Source: Bacteroidales bacterium CF
Lineage (GTDB): Bacteria > Bacteroidota > Bacteroidia > Bacteroidales > UBA932
Length of the DNA stretch: 64,000 nt
Direction: 5' to 3'
NCBI GenBank assembly: GCA_000473305.1
Contig: CP006772.1
Location: 1,674,001 to 1,738,000, forward strand
Part shown: piece after piece, positions 1-8,445 of the stretch
Layout: each line of letters starts with the position of its first letter
Numbering within the stretch: the stretch's first letter is position 1
The notes under the pieces: model-generated
Databases searched by the model: none
Seen by the model: the letters and a program-made list of their open reading frames with translations, nothing else
Told to the model about the DNA's origin: nothing
Made by a program: the position numbers and the translations under genes

Positions 1-618
1 GTGGCTGACCCTGCAGCGGCCGGAGTGTGCAACTCCTTCACAGACCATCAGGAGAATATAACCGGTATATCAACTATGGGTGATTATGAGGGAATGATCA
101 AAATCATCCAGCAGCTTTCGCCGGATACAAAGACGATAGGTACCATCTTCTCTCCCGGAGAGGCCAACTCTGTAAAAAACATGAATGCACTTAAAGGGTA
201 TGCTGAACAGAGCGGGATAAAGCTTTTATCCACACCGGTGAACTCCAGCTCGGAGATAGCAGATGCTGCCCTTGCTTTGGTAGAGGCAAGACCGGACATT
301 ATATGCCAGATTGTAGACAACCTCACATCCTCATCAATAGCCAATATTATCAAGGTTGCCCGTGACAATAAGATTCCGCTGTTCGGCTTCGTCAGCGACC
401 AGTCCGAAAAGGGTGCGGTGCTTGTAGTATCGAGAGATTACCAGCAGGCAGGCATAGATGCAGTAGTGCTTGCAAAGAGATATTTTGACGGTACTCCCAT
501 AAAGGATATACCTATTGAATTTGTCAGCAAGACAAACATATTGATAAACAAAGAAGCCGCTAAGGCTGCAGGAATAATTATCCCAAAAGATTTTGAGAGA
601 AAATGGACGGAAAACTGA
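1..618 (+). CDS. ABC transporter substrate-binding protein, 5' truncated by the window
   Basis: C-terminal two thirds of a periplasmic binding protein resembling the ABC_sub_bind family (PF04392; TrpX-like). It shows the type I periplasmic-binding pattern: an inter-lobe stretch GTIFSPGEANS near residue 48, then alternating helices and strands to DFERKWTEN. The reading frame is open from base 1, so the signal peptide and N-terminal lobe lie upstream of the window. It overlaps the next gene by 16 bp, and a permease and an ATPase follow, so this is the ligand-binding part of one importer operon. The ligand cannot be read from the sequence; relatives are annotated for tryptophan, sugars or unknown substrates. 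Confidence 0.85.
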   Translation: MADPAAAGVCNSFTDHQENITGISTMGDYEGMIKIIQQLSPDTKTIGTIFSPGEANSVKNMNALKGYAEQSGIKLLSTPVNSSSEIADAALALVEARPDIICQIVDNLTSSSIANIIKVARDNKIPLFGFVSDQSEKGAVLVVSRDYQQAGIDAVVLAKRYFDGTPIKDIPIEFVSKTNILINKEAAKAAGIIIPKDFERKWTEN

Positions 619-1856
619 ACATAATCCGCGAAGAGAGACCGGGCTACATCATTTTCAGGCTTGAAGGCCGTATAGATGCATACTGGTCAAAATACCTGGA
701 CGAGGCTCTCGATAATGCCTTCAGAGAGAGGGAATACAACATAGCTCTCGATATGGGCAATATTGAATATCTGAGCTCACTGGGAATCAGATCGCTCATC
801 AAGTATGCCAAGATGGCTAAAGGTGTAAACGGGATTTTCGGAATCTCAGCCCTTTCAAAAGAGGTACAGACAGTCCTCGAGATGGTGGGACTTGCCGGTA
901 TGCTGGAATGGAAAGCCCCCGCCTCAAATGAGGACAAAGCCGAAGAGAGCACTCTGGAATTCGAGAGTGATGGATTTTTATTCAAGGCTGTAGAGATCAA
1001 AGGAAAAGAAAACGGCACATTCAAATGCACGTTAAACGGAGATCCGGAAGGAATCAAAAAAGGGTTCACCCAAAAGGATTGTATTTCAGCCAAATTCGGC
1101 AGCGGAAAATATGGTCTGGGACTCGGTGCAATCGGCTCAGGTTTTGAGGATTGCCAATCCAGGTTCGGAGAGTATATTGCATTGGGCGATGCAGTTGCAT
1201 TCATGCCGTCCGGCGATGTCAACACCCCGGACTTTATGATTACAGAGGGCAACCTGATTCCTTCAATCAACATGTTGTATGGTATTTCGCTCGAGGGCAG
1301 CTTCAGCAGGTTTATAAAATTCGCACCATCCGAAAACAAAAAAAGCATCCCGTTAAGCAAAATAATAAGGGCTGTTGCAGCAAACACAGGATTCAAAGAG
1401 TTTGCAATGGTTATGATGGCTGAGAGTAAGGGAATGGTCGGGGTTGCGCTGAAGCGTTCACCTGTAACTATAGGAAACAATGAGATATTCTCTTTTCCGC
1501 AGATTAAAGACAACCTCAATCTGACAACCGAACCTGAATACACAGGCGATATATCCCTAAGTCTGAGTATAATAACATCCGGCGAAGATACTCCTCTGAA
1601 AAAGTTTACAAGAGAATCAGCCCCGGATCGTGATAACCCGGAAAAGTTAAGGCACCACACCCACTCCGCAATATTCGGATACAAACCAATTGCCAAATCA
1701 CAGATTGGTGCAGAAGAGGCAATTAAAAACCTGTTTGACGAGGAGAGACTCGGGAGCGTCATGCATCTGCTGAACGACAGGAGAGATGCAACCGGTGCCG
1801 GAGAGAGCGAATTCACTCAAGGTGTCTGCTGGATAGGAAAAATTGATAAATTTTAA
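603..1856 (+). CDS. STAS-domain protein with a large uncharacterised C-terminal region
   Basis: Residues 1-105 form a STAS (anti-sigma-factor antagonist type) domain: IIFRLEGRIDAYWSKYLDEA, then ALDMGNIEYLSSLGIRSLIK, where the SSLG loop corresponds to the phosphorylatable Ser region of SpoIIAA-like proteins. The remaining 310 residues contain glycine-rich blocks (GSGKYGLGLGAIGSGFEDC) and I do not recognise the fold. No membrane segment or signal peptide is evident, so it is probably cytosolic. ATG at 603 lies inside the end of the binding-protein gene and the permease starts 13 bp after the stop, so it is co-transcribed and probably translationally coupled. A role in regulating the transporter or a partner switch is inference only. 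Confidence 0.75.
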   Translation: MDGKLNIIREERPGYIIFRLEGRIDAYWSKYLDEALDNAFREREYNIALDMGNIEYLSSLGIRSLIKYAKMAKGVNGIFGISALSKEVQTVLEMVGLAGMLEWKAPASNEDKAEESTLEFESDGFLFKAVEIKGKENGTFKCTLNGDPEGIKKGFTQKDCISAKFGSGKYGLGLGAIGSGFEDCQSRFGEYIALGDAVAFMPSGDVNTPDFMITEGNLIPSINMLYGISLEGSFSRFIKFAPSENKKSIPLSKIIRAVAANTGFKEFAMVMMAESKGMVGVALKRSPVTIGNNEIFSFPQIKDNLNLTTEPEYTGDISLSLSIITSGEDTPLKKFTRESAPDRDNPEKLRHHTHSAIFGYKPIAKSQIGAEEAIKNLFDEERLGSVMHLLNDRRDATGAGESEFTQGVCWIGKIDKF

Positions 1857-1868
1857 TAACAGGGTACA

Positions 1869-2756
1869 ATGTCATTACTCATAGGTGCACTTACAATAGG
1901 ATTAATCTTGTCGTTGCTTGCCCTCGGCATGTTCATAAGCTTCAAGATTTACAATTTTGCGGACATTACTGCAGAGGGCTCAATCACATTGGGAGCCTCT
2001 ATCGCCGCAGCCCTGATAGTATCCGGGATGAATCCGGTCTCAGCAACATTGATTGCCATGGCCGGTGGTTTCGTTGCCGGAACCCTTACAGGCATAATCC
2101 ATACAAAATTCAACATCAACGGACTTCTCGCCGGTATATTGATGATGACCGCCCTCTACTCGGTCAATCTCCATATAATGGGAAAAAGCAACCTGCCATT
2201 GATGTCACAACAGACACTCATCTCACTGGCCGGAGACATTAGTTTTATCCCTGACAATGACACAGCAGTTCTTGTGGTAATACTTGCATTTGTTGCTTTA
2301 ATAGGAATAGCTCTCTACCTTTTCTTCAGGACAAACCTCGGCACAGCCATGAGGGCAACCGGCAACAACCCACAGATGATAAGGGCTCTGGGTGTAAACA
2401 CAGGCTTGATGATAACACTCGGCCTGGGTATGGCCAACGCACTGATAGCTCTATCCGGTGCAATTCTTGCCCAGTACCAGGGATTTGCCGACGTCCAGAT
2501 GGGAATAGGTATGATGGTATGGGGCCTTGCGAGTGTCATAATAGGTGAAGCAATCATAGGCGGAGGATCTGTCGGTATGTTGATTATCGGTTCTATTATG
2601 GGCTCTGTCATATTCCGTCTGCTTGTTGCGGTAGCCCTGAGGCTCGGTATGAATCCGAACGACCTGAAACTGATTACAGCCCTGTTCGTGTTCATAGCGC
2701 TTGTACTTCCATATGTCACCAAAAAGATGAAAAAAAGAGGAGTTGAGGTAAAATGA
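1869..2756 (+). CDS. ABC transporter permease (branched-chain amino acid/TrpY type)
   Basis: A 295-residue, very hydrophobic protein with about eight predicted membrane segments starting at the N terminus (LIGALTIGLILSLLALGMFI). It matches the BPD_transp_2 pattern (PF02653): the FADITAEGSITLGA block near residues 30-45, FFRTNLGTAMRATGNNPQM before the middle segments, and GEAIIGGGSVGMLIIGSIMG late. A single permease gene suggests a homodimeric channel. The stop overlaps the ATPase start (ATGA at 2753-2756). Inner membrane; it should work with the binding protein upstream and the ATPase downstream. Confidence 0.9.
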   Translation: MSLLIGALTIGLILSLLALGMFISFKIYNFADITAEGSITLGASIAAALIVSGMNPVSATLIAMAGGFVAGTLTGIIHTKFNINGLLAGILMMTALYSVNLHIMGKSNLPLMSQQTLISLAGDISFIPDNDTAVLVVILAFVALIGIALYLFFRTNLGTAMRATGNNPQMIRALGVNTGLMITLGLGMANALIALSGAILAQYQGFADVQMGIGMMVWGLASVIIGEAIIGGGSVGMLIIGSIMGSVIFRLLVAVALRLGMNPNDLKLITALFVFIALVLPYVTKKMKKRGVEVK

Positions 2757-3565
2757 TAGAAATAAGCAATATTACAAAGGTGTTTAATCCCGGCACTCCA
2801 AATGAGGTGTTGGCACTTGACAATGTATCGTGTACAATAGAGACCGGAAGTTTTGTCATTCTTCTCGGAACAAACGGATCGGGAAAATCCACTCTTCTTA
2901 ATGCCGTTGCGGGAACATTTCTCCCCGACAGTGGTTCCATAAAACTGAACGGAACAGATATCACAAATATGCAGGAGCACCAAAGGGCGAAATACATCGG
3001 AAGGGTTTTTCAGAATCCATGCAGTGGAACAGCACCGGACATGTCCATCGCTGAAAATCTCGCACTTGCAGTCAGACGCGGAGCTAAGCGTGGCTTGGGA
3101 GCCGCACTCAACAGAGGTGATATGGAGGAGTTCAGAAAACGGGTAAAGTCACTCAATATGGGGCTGGAGGAGAGATTGGCAAATCCAATCGGCAAACTCT
3201 CCGGGGGGCAGAGACAAGCTTTGACTCTGCTAATGTCTACATGGTTGAGACCCGACTTGTTGCTGCTTGATGAGCATACAGCTGCACTGGACCCCAAGAC
3301 AGCCGGTAAAGTGATCCAGCTTACAGAGAGCATCGTCAACAAGGACAAACTTACCACGATGATGGTGACACACTCTATGCAACAAGCCGTTAATCTCGGC
3401 GACAGAATATTGATGCTGCATAACGGAAAAATCGTCTATGACATCAAGGGTGCCGACAAGAGAGTCATCAAGGCATCTGACCTTCTGGCAATGTTCGACG
3501 ACATAAGAAAACGGGAGCAGATAGACCCGTCTGCCTCTGATATGCTTCAACAGAACTATATTTAG
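2753..3565 (+). CDS. ABC transporter ATP-binding protein
   Basis: Nucleotide-binding subunit of 270 residues. Walker A is GTNGSGKST near residue 43, the signature is KLSGGQRQALTLL near residue 147, Walker B is DLLLLDEHTAALD near residue 170, and the H-loop is MMVTHSMQQA near residue 205. The Q-loop is VFQNPCSGTAPDMS. Length and motifs fit single-domain ABC ATPases of the branched-chain/TrpZ group. It overlaps the permease by 4 bp and completes the importer operon. The stop overlaps by 4 bp the stop of the convergent dehydrogenase gene, and no clear terminator is visible between them. Confidence 0.93.
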   Translation: MIEISNITKVFNPGTPNEVLALDNVSCTIETGSFVILLGTNGSGKSTLLNAVAGTFLPDSGSIKLNGTDITNMQEHQRAKYIGRVFQNPCSGTAPDMSIAENLALAVRRGAKRGLGAALNRGDMEEFRKRVKSLNMGLEERLANPIGKLSGGQRQALTLLMSTWLRPDLLLLDEHTAALDPKTAGKVIQLTESIVNKDKLTTMMVTHSMQQAVNLGDRILMLHNGKIVYDIKGADKRVIKASDLLAMFDDIRKREQIDPSASDMLQQNYI

Positions 3566-6450
3566 CCATCAAGAACCTGACCTTTTAGAGCCTTGTAAAG
3601 TATCTCAACCGGGTGCGCTGCATTGCGGCCGGTTCCGTCTTTTATCTGTTGACGGCAAGAGACACCCGGGGCAGCTATTTCAACACCGGCAGAGGCATTG
3701 CGGATTGCCGGAAAAAGAACCTGCTCCCCGATACTCATTGAAACTTCATAATGCTCCTTTTCGTACCCGAAGGAACCGGCCATACCGCAGCAGCCTGAAG
3801 GAATAACATCAACCTTGTAATTTTTTGGCAAAGAGAGCATCCTTCTCGAAAACTCGGTAGTAACGATGGCCTTCTGATGACAATGTCCATGAAGCTTAAT
3901 CTGTAGTGGCTCTTCGGTAAAAAGGCCGGGTACAATTACACCCTTTTCTGCCTCTCTCATTATAAACTCATCATAAAGCAGGACATTCTCAGACAATTTT
4001 TTTGCCTGAGATTTGAGATCGTCCCCGACAAGATCAGGGTATTCGTCTCTGAAGGAGAGTATTGCGGATGGTTCAAGCCCGACCAGAGGAGCTTCATCTG
4101 ATATAATATCTTTGAGAAGAAGCACATTTTTTCTGGCCAGTCTCCTGGCCTTCTTCAACATCCCTTTTGAGAGGGCAGCCCTGCCACTTTCAACATGCTC
4201 GGGAATTATCACATCATAGCCGAGAGAGATAAGCAGGTCAACAAAAAAGATACCTGTCTCCCCGTCATTGTACTCGGTAAACTCATCAAGGAAAATATAT
4301 ACCTTTTTCCCTTTCCCGGGCATGGAGAGACTCCTTACATGCTTTCTTACAGAGTGTTTCATTATCTCCGGAAGTTCCCTTTGCTGAGAGAACCTCACAA
4401 AGAATTTTATGGCTGAAGATGTTATTTTATTGGTTGCAAAAAAGTTGTAGACAGATGGGACCAAAGTTCCAAATCTTTCCACCCCTGCCATGTTTGCCAC
4501 CATAAAAGACCTGAAGGGGGGCAGAATCATTGTGTCATAATGGTGCTGCATGAACTCAGCCTTATACCTGGTCATATCGACATTTGACGGGCACTCACTC
4601 TTACAGGCCTTACAGGAGAGACATAGCTCAAGGGTCTCGAGAATCTCCTTTTGTGAAAAAACCTTACTCTTATAAGGGTGAGTGAGAAGTTCCCGAAGTG
4701 TGTTTGCCCTGCCCCTTGTAACATCCTGCTCCCTGCCTGTAGCCCTGAAACTGGGACACATTGTTCCTCCGAAAACCGATGCTTTCCGGCAATCACCGGA
4801 GCCGTTGCACTGCTCGATTGCACTCAGCCAACCTCCCTGTGCGGAGTAATCAAAATAGGTCTTATATTCCGGAACCTTTGAATCAGCCTCATATCTCAGA
4901 GAGGTGTTCATCGGCGGGGTGTCAACAATCTTGTTTTTATTGAAAATGGAAGCAGGATCAAAAGTCTTCTTCAATTCTCTCATCAGCCCATATAAATAAG
5001 AGCCGTACATCAACTCAATAAACTCACCGCGCAATCTTCCGTCACCATGCTCCCCGGAGAGAGAACCCTTGTATTTTTTCACCAGCAAAGCAGTCTCCCT
5101 CGCTACAGTTCTGAAAAGAGCCACATCATCACCTTTTTTCAGATTGAGAATAGGTCTGAGGTGCAACTCTCCGGTACCTATATGTGCATGAAAAACACAT
5201 GAGAGGCCATAGGAGGCCAGCATCTTCCTGAAATCCGCCATATACTCCGGCAGCCTCTTCGGGGCAACGGCAGTATCCTCAATCACAGAGACAGGCTTTG
5301 CATCCCCGGCCATTGAGGTCAGCAATCCAAGCCCCGCCTTTCTGAGCTCCCAGACGCGTGAGATATCGGAGCCGTAAACTTTCGAACAATAGTAACTCAA
5401 CCCTGAAGCGAGAAGATCCTTTTCAACCGCATCAACAACTTTTTCAAGCTCCTCAACACTACTCTCCGCAAGTTCCACAATCAGTATTGCAGCAGGGTCC
5501 CCCTTGACAAAAAAGCGGTTTTTCTGTTGGGAAAGATTCTTCTTGCTAAGTTCAAGAATGTTGTCATCCATCATCTCCACCGCCTTTGGCGAGTGTCTGA
5601 GAGCAATAAGGTTAGCCTTGAAGATATCCTCCAGTGATGCACAATGTGCACAAACCAGACATTTATTTGATGGCGGGAGCGGTACAAGTTTCACCTTTAT
5701 CTCGGACACCATTGCCAGTGTACCCTCCGAACCTGCAAGAAGTGGTGCAAGGTTTATATATTCATCATCATTTTTGCATGAAGCGACCAGTTCATCCAGA
5801 GCATACCCTGTATTTCTCCTCCTGAGTTCAGAGTCAGGAAAATTGTCTGTTATCTCCGACAATGCTCTCTTGTTATTGAGCAGAGAATCGACAAAATTAT
5901 AAATGGCAGATTCCCGTTCACTCGATGATTTGCATTTTTCCTTAAACTCATCTTTTGACAGCTTCCTGAAAACAGAGACTGTCCCGTCAGAGAGTATGAC
6001 CTCAGCCTCAATCAGGTGATCTCTGGTGCTTCCGTATACAAGTGAGTGTGAGCCGCACGAGTTATTTCCAACCATACCTCCGATACAGCAACGGTTTGAG
6101 GTAGAGGTTTCAGGCCCGAAAAATAGTCCGGATCTGGACGCCTCTTTGTTCAGCTGATCGAGGACAACACCCGGCTCCACCCTTGCCCAACCCTCATCCG
6201 GATTAATCTCAAGAATTCTGTTCATATACCTTGAGATATCCACGACCAAACCATTTCCTACTACCTGGCCGGCTATCGAAGTTCCTCCGGCTCTGGGAAT
6301 CAGCGAGACTCCCTTCACGGCTGCATATAAAACAACATCTACAAGTTCTTTTTTGTTGCGCGGGTAAAAGACACCCTGTGGCAATTCCCTATAAGCAGAG
6401 GCGTCAGTAGCGTAGAGGACTCTGTGAAGCAGATCTTCTTTAATATCCAT
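3562..6450 (-). CDS. Fused FAD-linked dehydrogenase / Fe-S oxidoreductase (GlcD-GlcF or YdiJ type)
   Basis: A 962-residue fusion. Residues about 25-235 are a FAD_binding_4 domain (LIPRAGGTSIAGQVV; IGGMVGNNSCGSHSLVYG). Residues about 260-510 are the FAD-oxidase C domain (CVFHAHIGTGELHLRP, SLSGEHGDGRLRGEFI). Two ferredoxin-like clusters follow (CNGSGDCRK..MCPSF and CLSCKACKSECP), then a CCG domain (GHCHQKAIV, SGCCGMAGSFG). The family oxidises 2-hydroxy acids such as D-lactate, glycolate or D-2-hydroxyglutarate and passes electrons to a membrane or flavoprotein acceptor; the substrate here is not determinable. Its start lies 9 bp after the acetyltransferase stop, so the two may share a transcript. 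Confidence 0.88.
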   Translation of the reverse strand: MDIKEDLLHRVLYATDASAYRELPQGVFYPRNKKELVDVVLYAAVKGVSLIPRAGGTSIAGQVVGNGLVVDISRYMNRILEINPDEGWARVEPGVVLDQLNKEASRSGLFFGPETSTSNRCCIGGMVGNNSCGSHSLVYGSTRDHLIEAEVILSDGTVSVFRKLSKDEFKEKCKSSSERESAIYNFVDSLLNNKRALSEITDNFPDSELRRRNTGYALDELVASCKNDDEYINLAPLLAGSEGTLAMVSEIKVKLVPLPPSNKCLVCAHCASLEDIFKANLIALRHSPKAVEMMDDNILELSKKNLSQQKNRFFVKGDPAAILIVELAESSVEELEKVVDAVEKDLLASGLSYYCSKVYGSDISRVWELRKAGLGLLTSMAGDAKPVSVIEDTAVAPKRLPEYMADFRKMLASYGLSCVFHAHIGTGELHLRPILNLKKGDDVALFRTVARETALLVKKYKGSLSGEHGDGRLRGEFIELMYGSYLYGLMRELKKTFDPASIFNKNKIVDTPPMNTSLRYEADSKVPEYKTYFDYSAQGGWLSAIEQCNGSGDCRKASVFGGTMCPSFRATGREQDVTRGRANTLRELLTHPYKSKVFSQKEILETLELCLSCKACKSECPSNVDMTRYKAEFMQHHYDTMILPPFRSFMVANMAGVERFGTLVPSVYNFFATNKITSSAIKFFVRFSQQRELPEIMKHSVRKHVRSLSMPGKGKKVYIFLDEFTEYNDGETGIFFVDLLISLGYDVIIPEHVESGRAALSKGMLKKARRLARKNVLLLKDIISDEAPLVGLEPSAILSFRDEYPDLVGDDLKSQAKKLSENVLLYDEFIMREAEKGVIVPGLFTEEPLQIKLHGHCHQKAIVTTEFSRRMLSLPKNYKVDVIPSGCCGMAGSFGYEKEHYEVSMSIGEQVLFPAIRNASAGVEIAAPGVSCRQQIKDGTGRNAAHPVEILYKALKGQVLDG

Positions 6451-6459
6451 AAATATGTG

Positions 6460-7044
6460 TCAAATATTGAGCAATTTCACCTCTCCGTCCACAAGAGAAT
6501 ATCTCTCCTTTGTCTCCGGACATTCGGCTAAACCATCCTGCCCGAATACCAGCCTTTGCCCTGCGCGGCTCATCCATCCTATCTGTCTGGCAGGATTGCC
6601 TACAACAAGAGCATATGGTTTAACCTCATCAATCACAACCGCACCTGCACCAATAAAAGCATACTCTCCTATGTCATGACCACAGACAATTGTCGCATTG
6701 GCACCTATAGTCGCACCTCTCCCGACATGAGTCTTCTGATAGCTTTCTCTTCTTATAATAGCACTGCGGGGATTGATTACATTGGTGAACACGCATGAGG
6801 GACCGAGAAAAACATCATCCTCACAAATGACCCCTGTGTAGATTGATACATTGTTCTGAACCTTCACATTGTTTCCCAGTACAACTTCCGGCGAGACCAC
6901 AACATTCTGACCGATGTTGCACCCCTCTCCTATGACAGACTCGCTCATTATGTGTGTGAAGTGCCATATTTTTGTACCTTTTCCAATAGTACACCCGGGA
7001 TCAATCACAGCTGTCCCATGGGCAAAATAACCATTCTCTTGCAT
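6460..7044 (-). CDS. Left-handed beta-helix N-acetyltransferase, WbpD/WlbB-like
   Basis: A 194-residue acyltransferase with hexapeptide repeats through residues 12-150 ([61 protein letters not shown]), ending [14 protein letters not shown]. The signature best fits the WbpD/WlbB family, which N-acetylates UDP-2-acetamido-3-amino-2,3-dideoxy-glucuronate (or the related 3-amino sugar) using acetyl-CoA for surface polysaccharide. It is isolated from other sugar genes here, and the next gene on the same strand is a hydroxyacid-type dehydrogenase. ATG at 7044 fits the family N terminus. Cytosolic. Confidence 0.8.
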   Translation of the reverse strand: MQENGYFAHGTAVIDPGCTIGKGTKIWHFTHIMSESVIGEGCNIGQNVVVSPEVVLGNNVKVQNNVSIYTGVICEDDVFLGPSCVFTNVINPRSAIIRRESYQKTHVGRGATIGANATIVCGHDIGEYAFIGAGAVVIDEVKPYALVVGNPARQIGWMSRAGQRLVFGQDGLAECPETKERYSLVDGEVKLLNI

Positions 7045-7066
7045 AAGTCCATCTTTTTAAACAAAT

Positions 7067-7075
7067 GCAAATATA
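7067..7075 (-). promoter_or_regulatory. Candidate Bacteroidetes -7 element for the wbpD-like gene
   Basis: On the minus strand this reads TATATTTGC, matching the TAnnTTTGC -7 consensus. A TTG triplet lies roughly 17 nt upstream in place of the -33 element, and the ATG is 23 bp downstream. Confidence 0.45.
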
Positions 7076-7097
7076 GCAATTCACACCCACAATCTTC

Positions 7098-8297
7098 CTA
7101 AAATCGGGCGTCTGTTACAGGGTTCAAACCTATAAGTCCCAGGTATGAAGCCACAACAGTTCCCTGAATATAGACCCGCTTGCCGAGATTGCCCGGATTT
7201 GTACACAAATTGAGCACTCCACGCAAATCCGTATTAGGGATACATATTGATATACAATTACTTCGGATCGTCTCACTTGCAGATGACGCAATAGCAAGGT
7301 TTGTCTCCTTTGTAAAAGGAGGAGTGAAACTTATGGCAGTAGAGGTGAGGTCCCCGCCGACTATATATCCTGTCACCCATACACCCTTTGCACCGATATT
7401 TGATGAGAGTTGCCCGGTATTAAAGGCAGTTGCCATGCTCTTTCCGTCCCCCGCTCCTACTACTATCTGTTCGAAGAGCCATCTGGCAGTAGTGTCTATA
7501 ATTACACCCGATGTTGCAGAAGATGTGTCAGAGGGGTTTGCATGAAGGTTTACCGTGAGCATATCCTTCTGAGACATCTCTCTTGAAATGACAGGGATTG
7601 TATCCTGTACTGCATCCTCCCCATAAGGAGGCAGCTCAATCAAATTGAGTGTCACAGGGCCTGGATTAAGATATGCAAATCTCGTTTCAGTAAACGGATA
7701 TGTGAGTTTTCCGGCCGTGTCAGCCAATTCTGCAGTATAACCGGGGAACTTTTTTATAAAATCTGCAGTAAAAGTAATTCTGACACCGAGATTAGTCTGC
7801 ACGGCAGTGAGAGAGATTACGCACACCTCGCCGGCTTTGACTATCACAGTCTTGTTGTCCCCGTAACAGGGGGCATCAAATTCCGGTCTGGTAAACACAC
7901 GGGATACTACCGATATCTCATAGCTCCCTGCATTAAGTTCCATCTTGGCCGGTCTGTTTCCATACAGATCATTATAGACTACGGTGCCCGAACTGTTTTT
8001 AATCGTTAACATAAATTTATTACTGTCCGGAAACTCTCTTACAACAGATTTCGTATCTACTTTCCTGTTGAATACAAATCTAATCTCGCCGGTGTTCTCC
8101 TCCTCAAATGTCAGCCCCCGGCAAGAGGATAGAAAGAATGAATAGAGAGCAATGACAATTATGCCAAAAAAGAGCGTCAGCAAGGGAATCCTTGCTCCAA
8201 AAGAGGAGAAGGATGATAGTGTCCCTGTAAAACCTTTAAGGAACGGTTCTTCATTAAGAGACCCTTCCTTTTTACCCAATAATAATTTACCCTTCAT
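7098..8297 (-). CDS. Surface lipoprotein with DUF4493-like and DUF6359-like domains
   Basis: A 399-residue protein with a late hydrophobic segment (LLTLFFGIIVIALYSFFLSSC, ending in a Cys) that works as a lipobox, so it is probably an envelope lipoprotein; the true start may be internal, just before this segment. Residues about 65-270 resemble DUF4493 (beta-rich, with NAGSYEISVVSRV). The C-terminal 120 residues resemble DUF6359, an OB-fold-like Bacteroidetes domain (GVWVTGYIVGGDL, DLRGVLNLCTNPGNLGKRVY). Function unknown. The gene is alone on this strand, between the wbpD-like gene and a divergent oxidoreductase, with a 148-bp AT-rich gap at its 5' side. Confidence 0.65.
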   Translation of the reverse strand: MKGKLLLGKKEGSLNEEPFLKGFTGTLSSFSSFGARIPLLTLFFGIIVIALYSFFLSSCRGLTFEEENTGEIRFVFNRKVDTKSVVREFPDSNKFMLTIKNSSGTVVYNDLYGNRPAKMELNAGSYEISVVSRVFTRPEFDAPCYGDNKTVIVKAGEVCVISLTAVQTNLGVRITFTADFIKKFPGYTAELADTAGKLTYPFTETRFAYLNPGPVTLNLIELPPYGEDAVQDTIPVISREMSQKDMLTVNLHANPSDTSSATSGVIIDTTARWLFEQIVVGAGDGKSMATAFNTGQLSSNIGAKGVWVTGYIVGGDLTSTAISFTPPFTKETNLAIASSASETIRSNCISICIPNTDLRGVLNLCTNPGNLGKRVYIQGTVVASYLGLIGLNPVTDARF

Positions 8298-8445
8298 ATC
8301 TCACAGATTTAATTGGTTAGTCAATCAAATCTATTACGATATATTAGAATTTAGTAACAGAATCGTCAATTTTTTGCAAAAAATATCTAAATCTAAAATC
8401 GTCAGAAGTGATTTTTATTAAATTTGTTCAAACTATTTTTAAACT

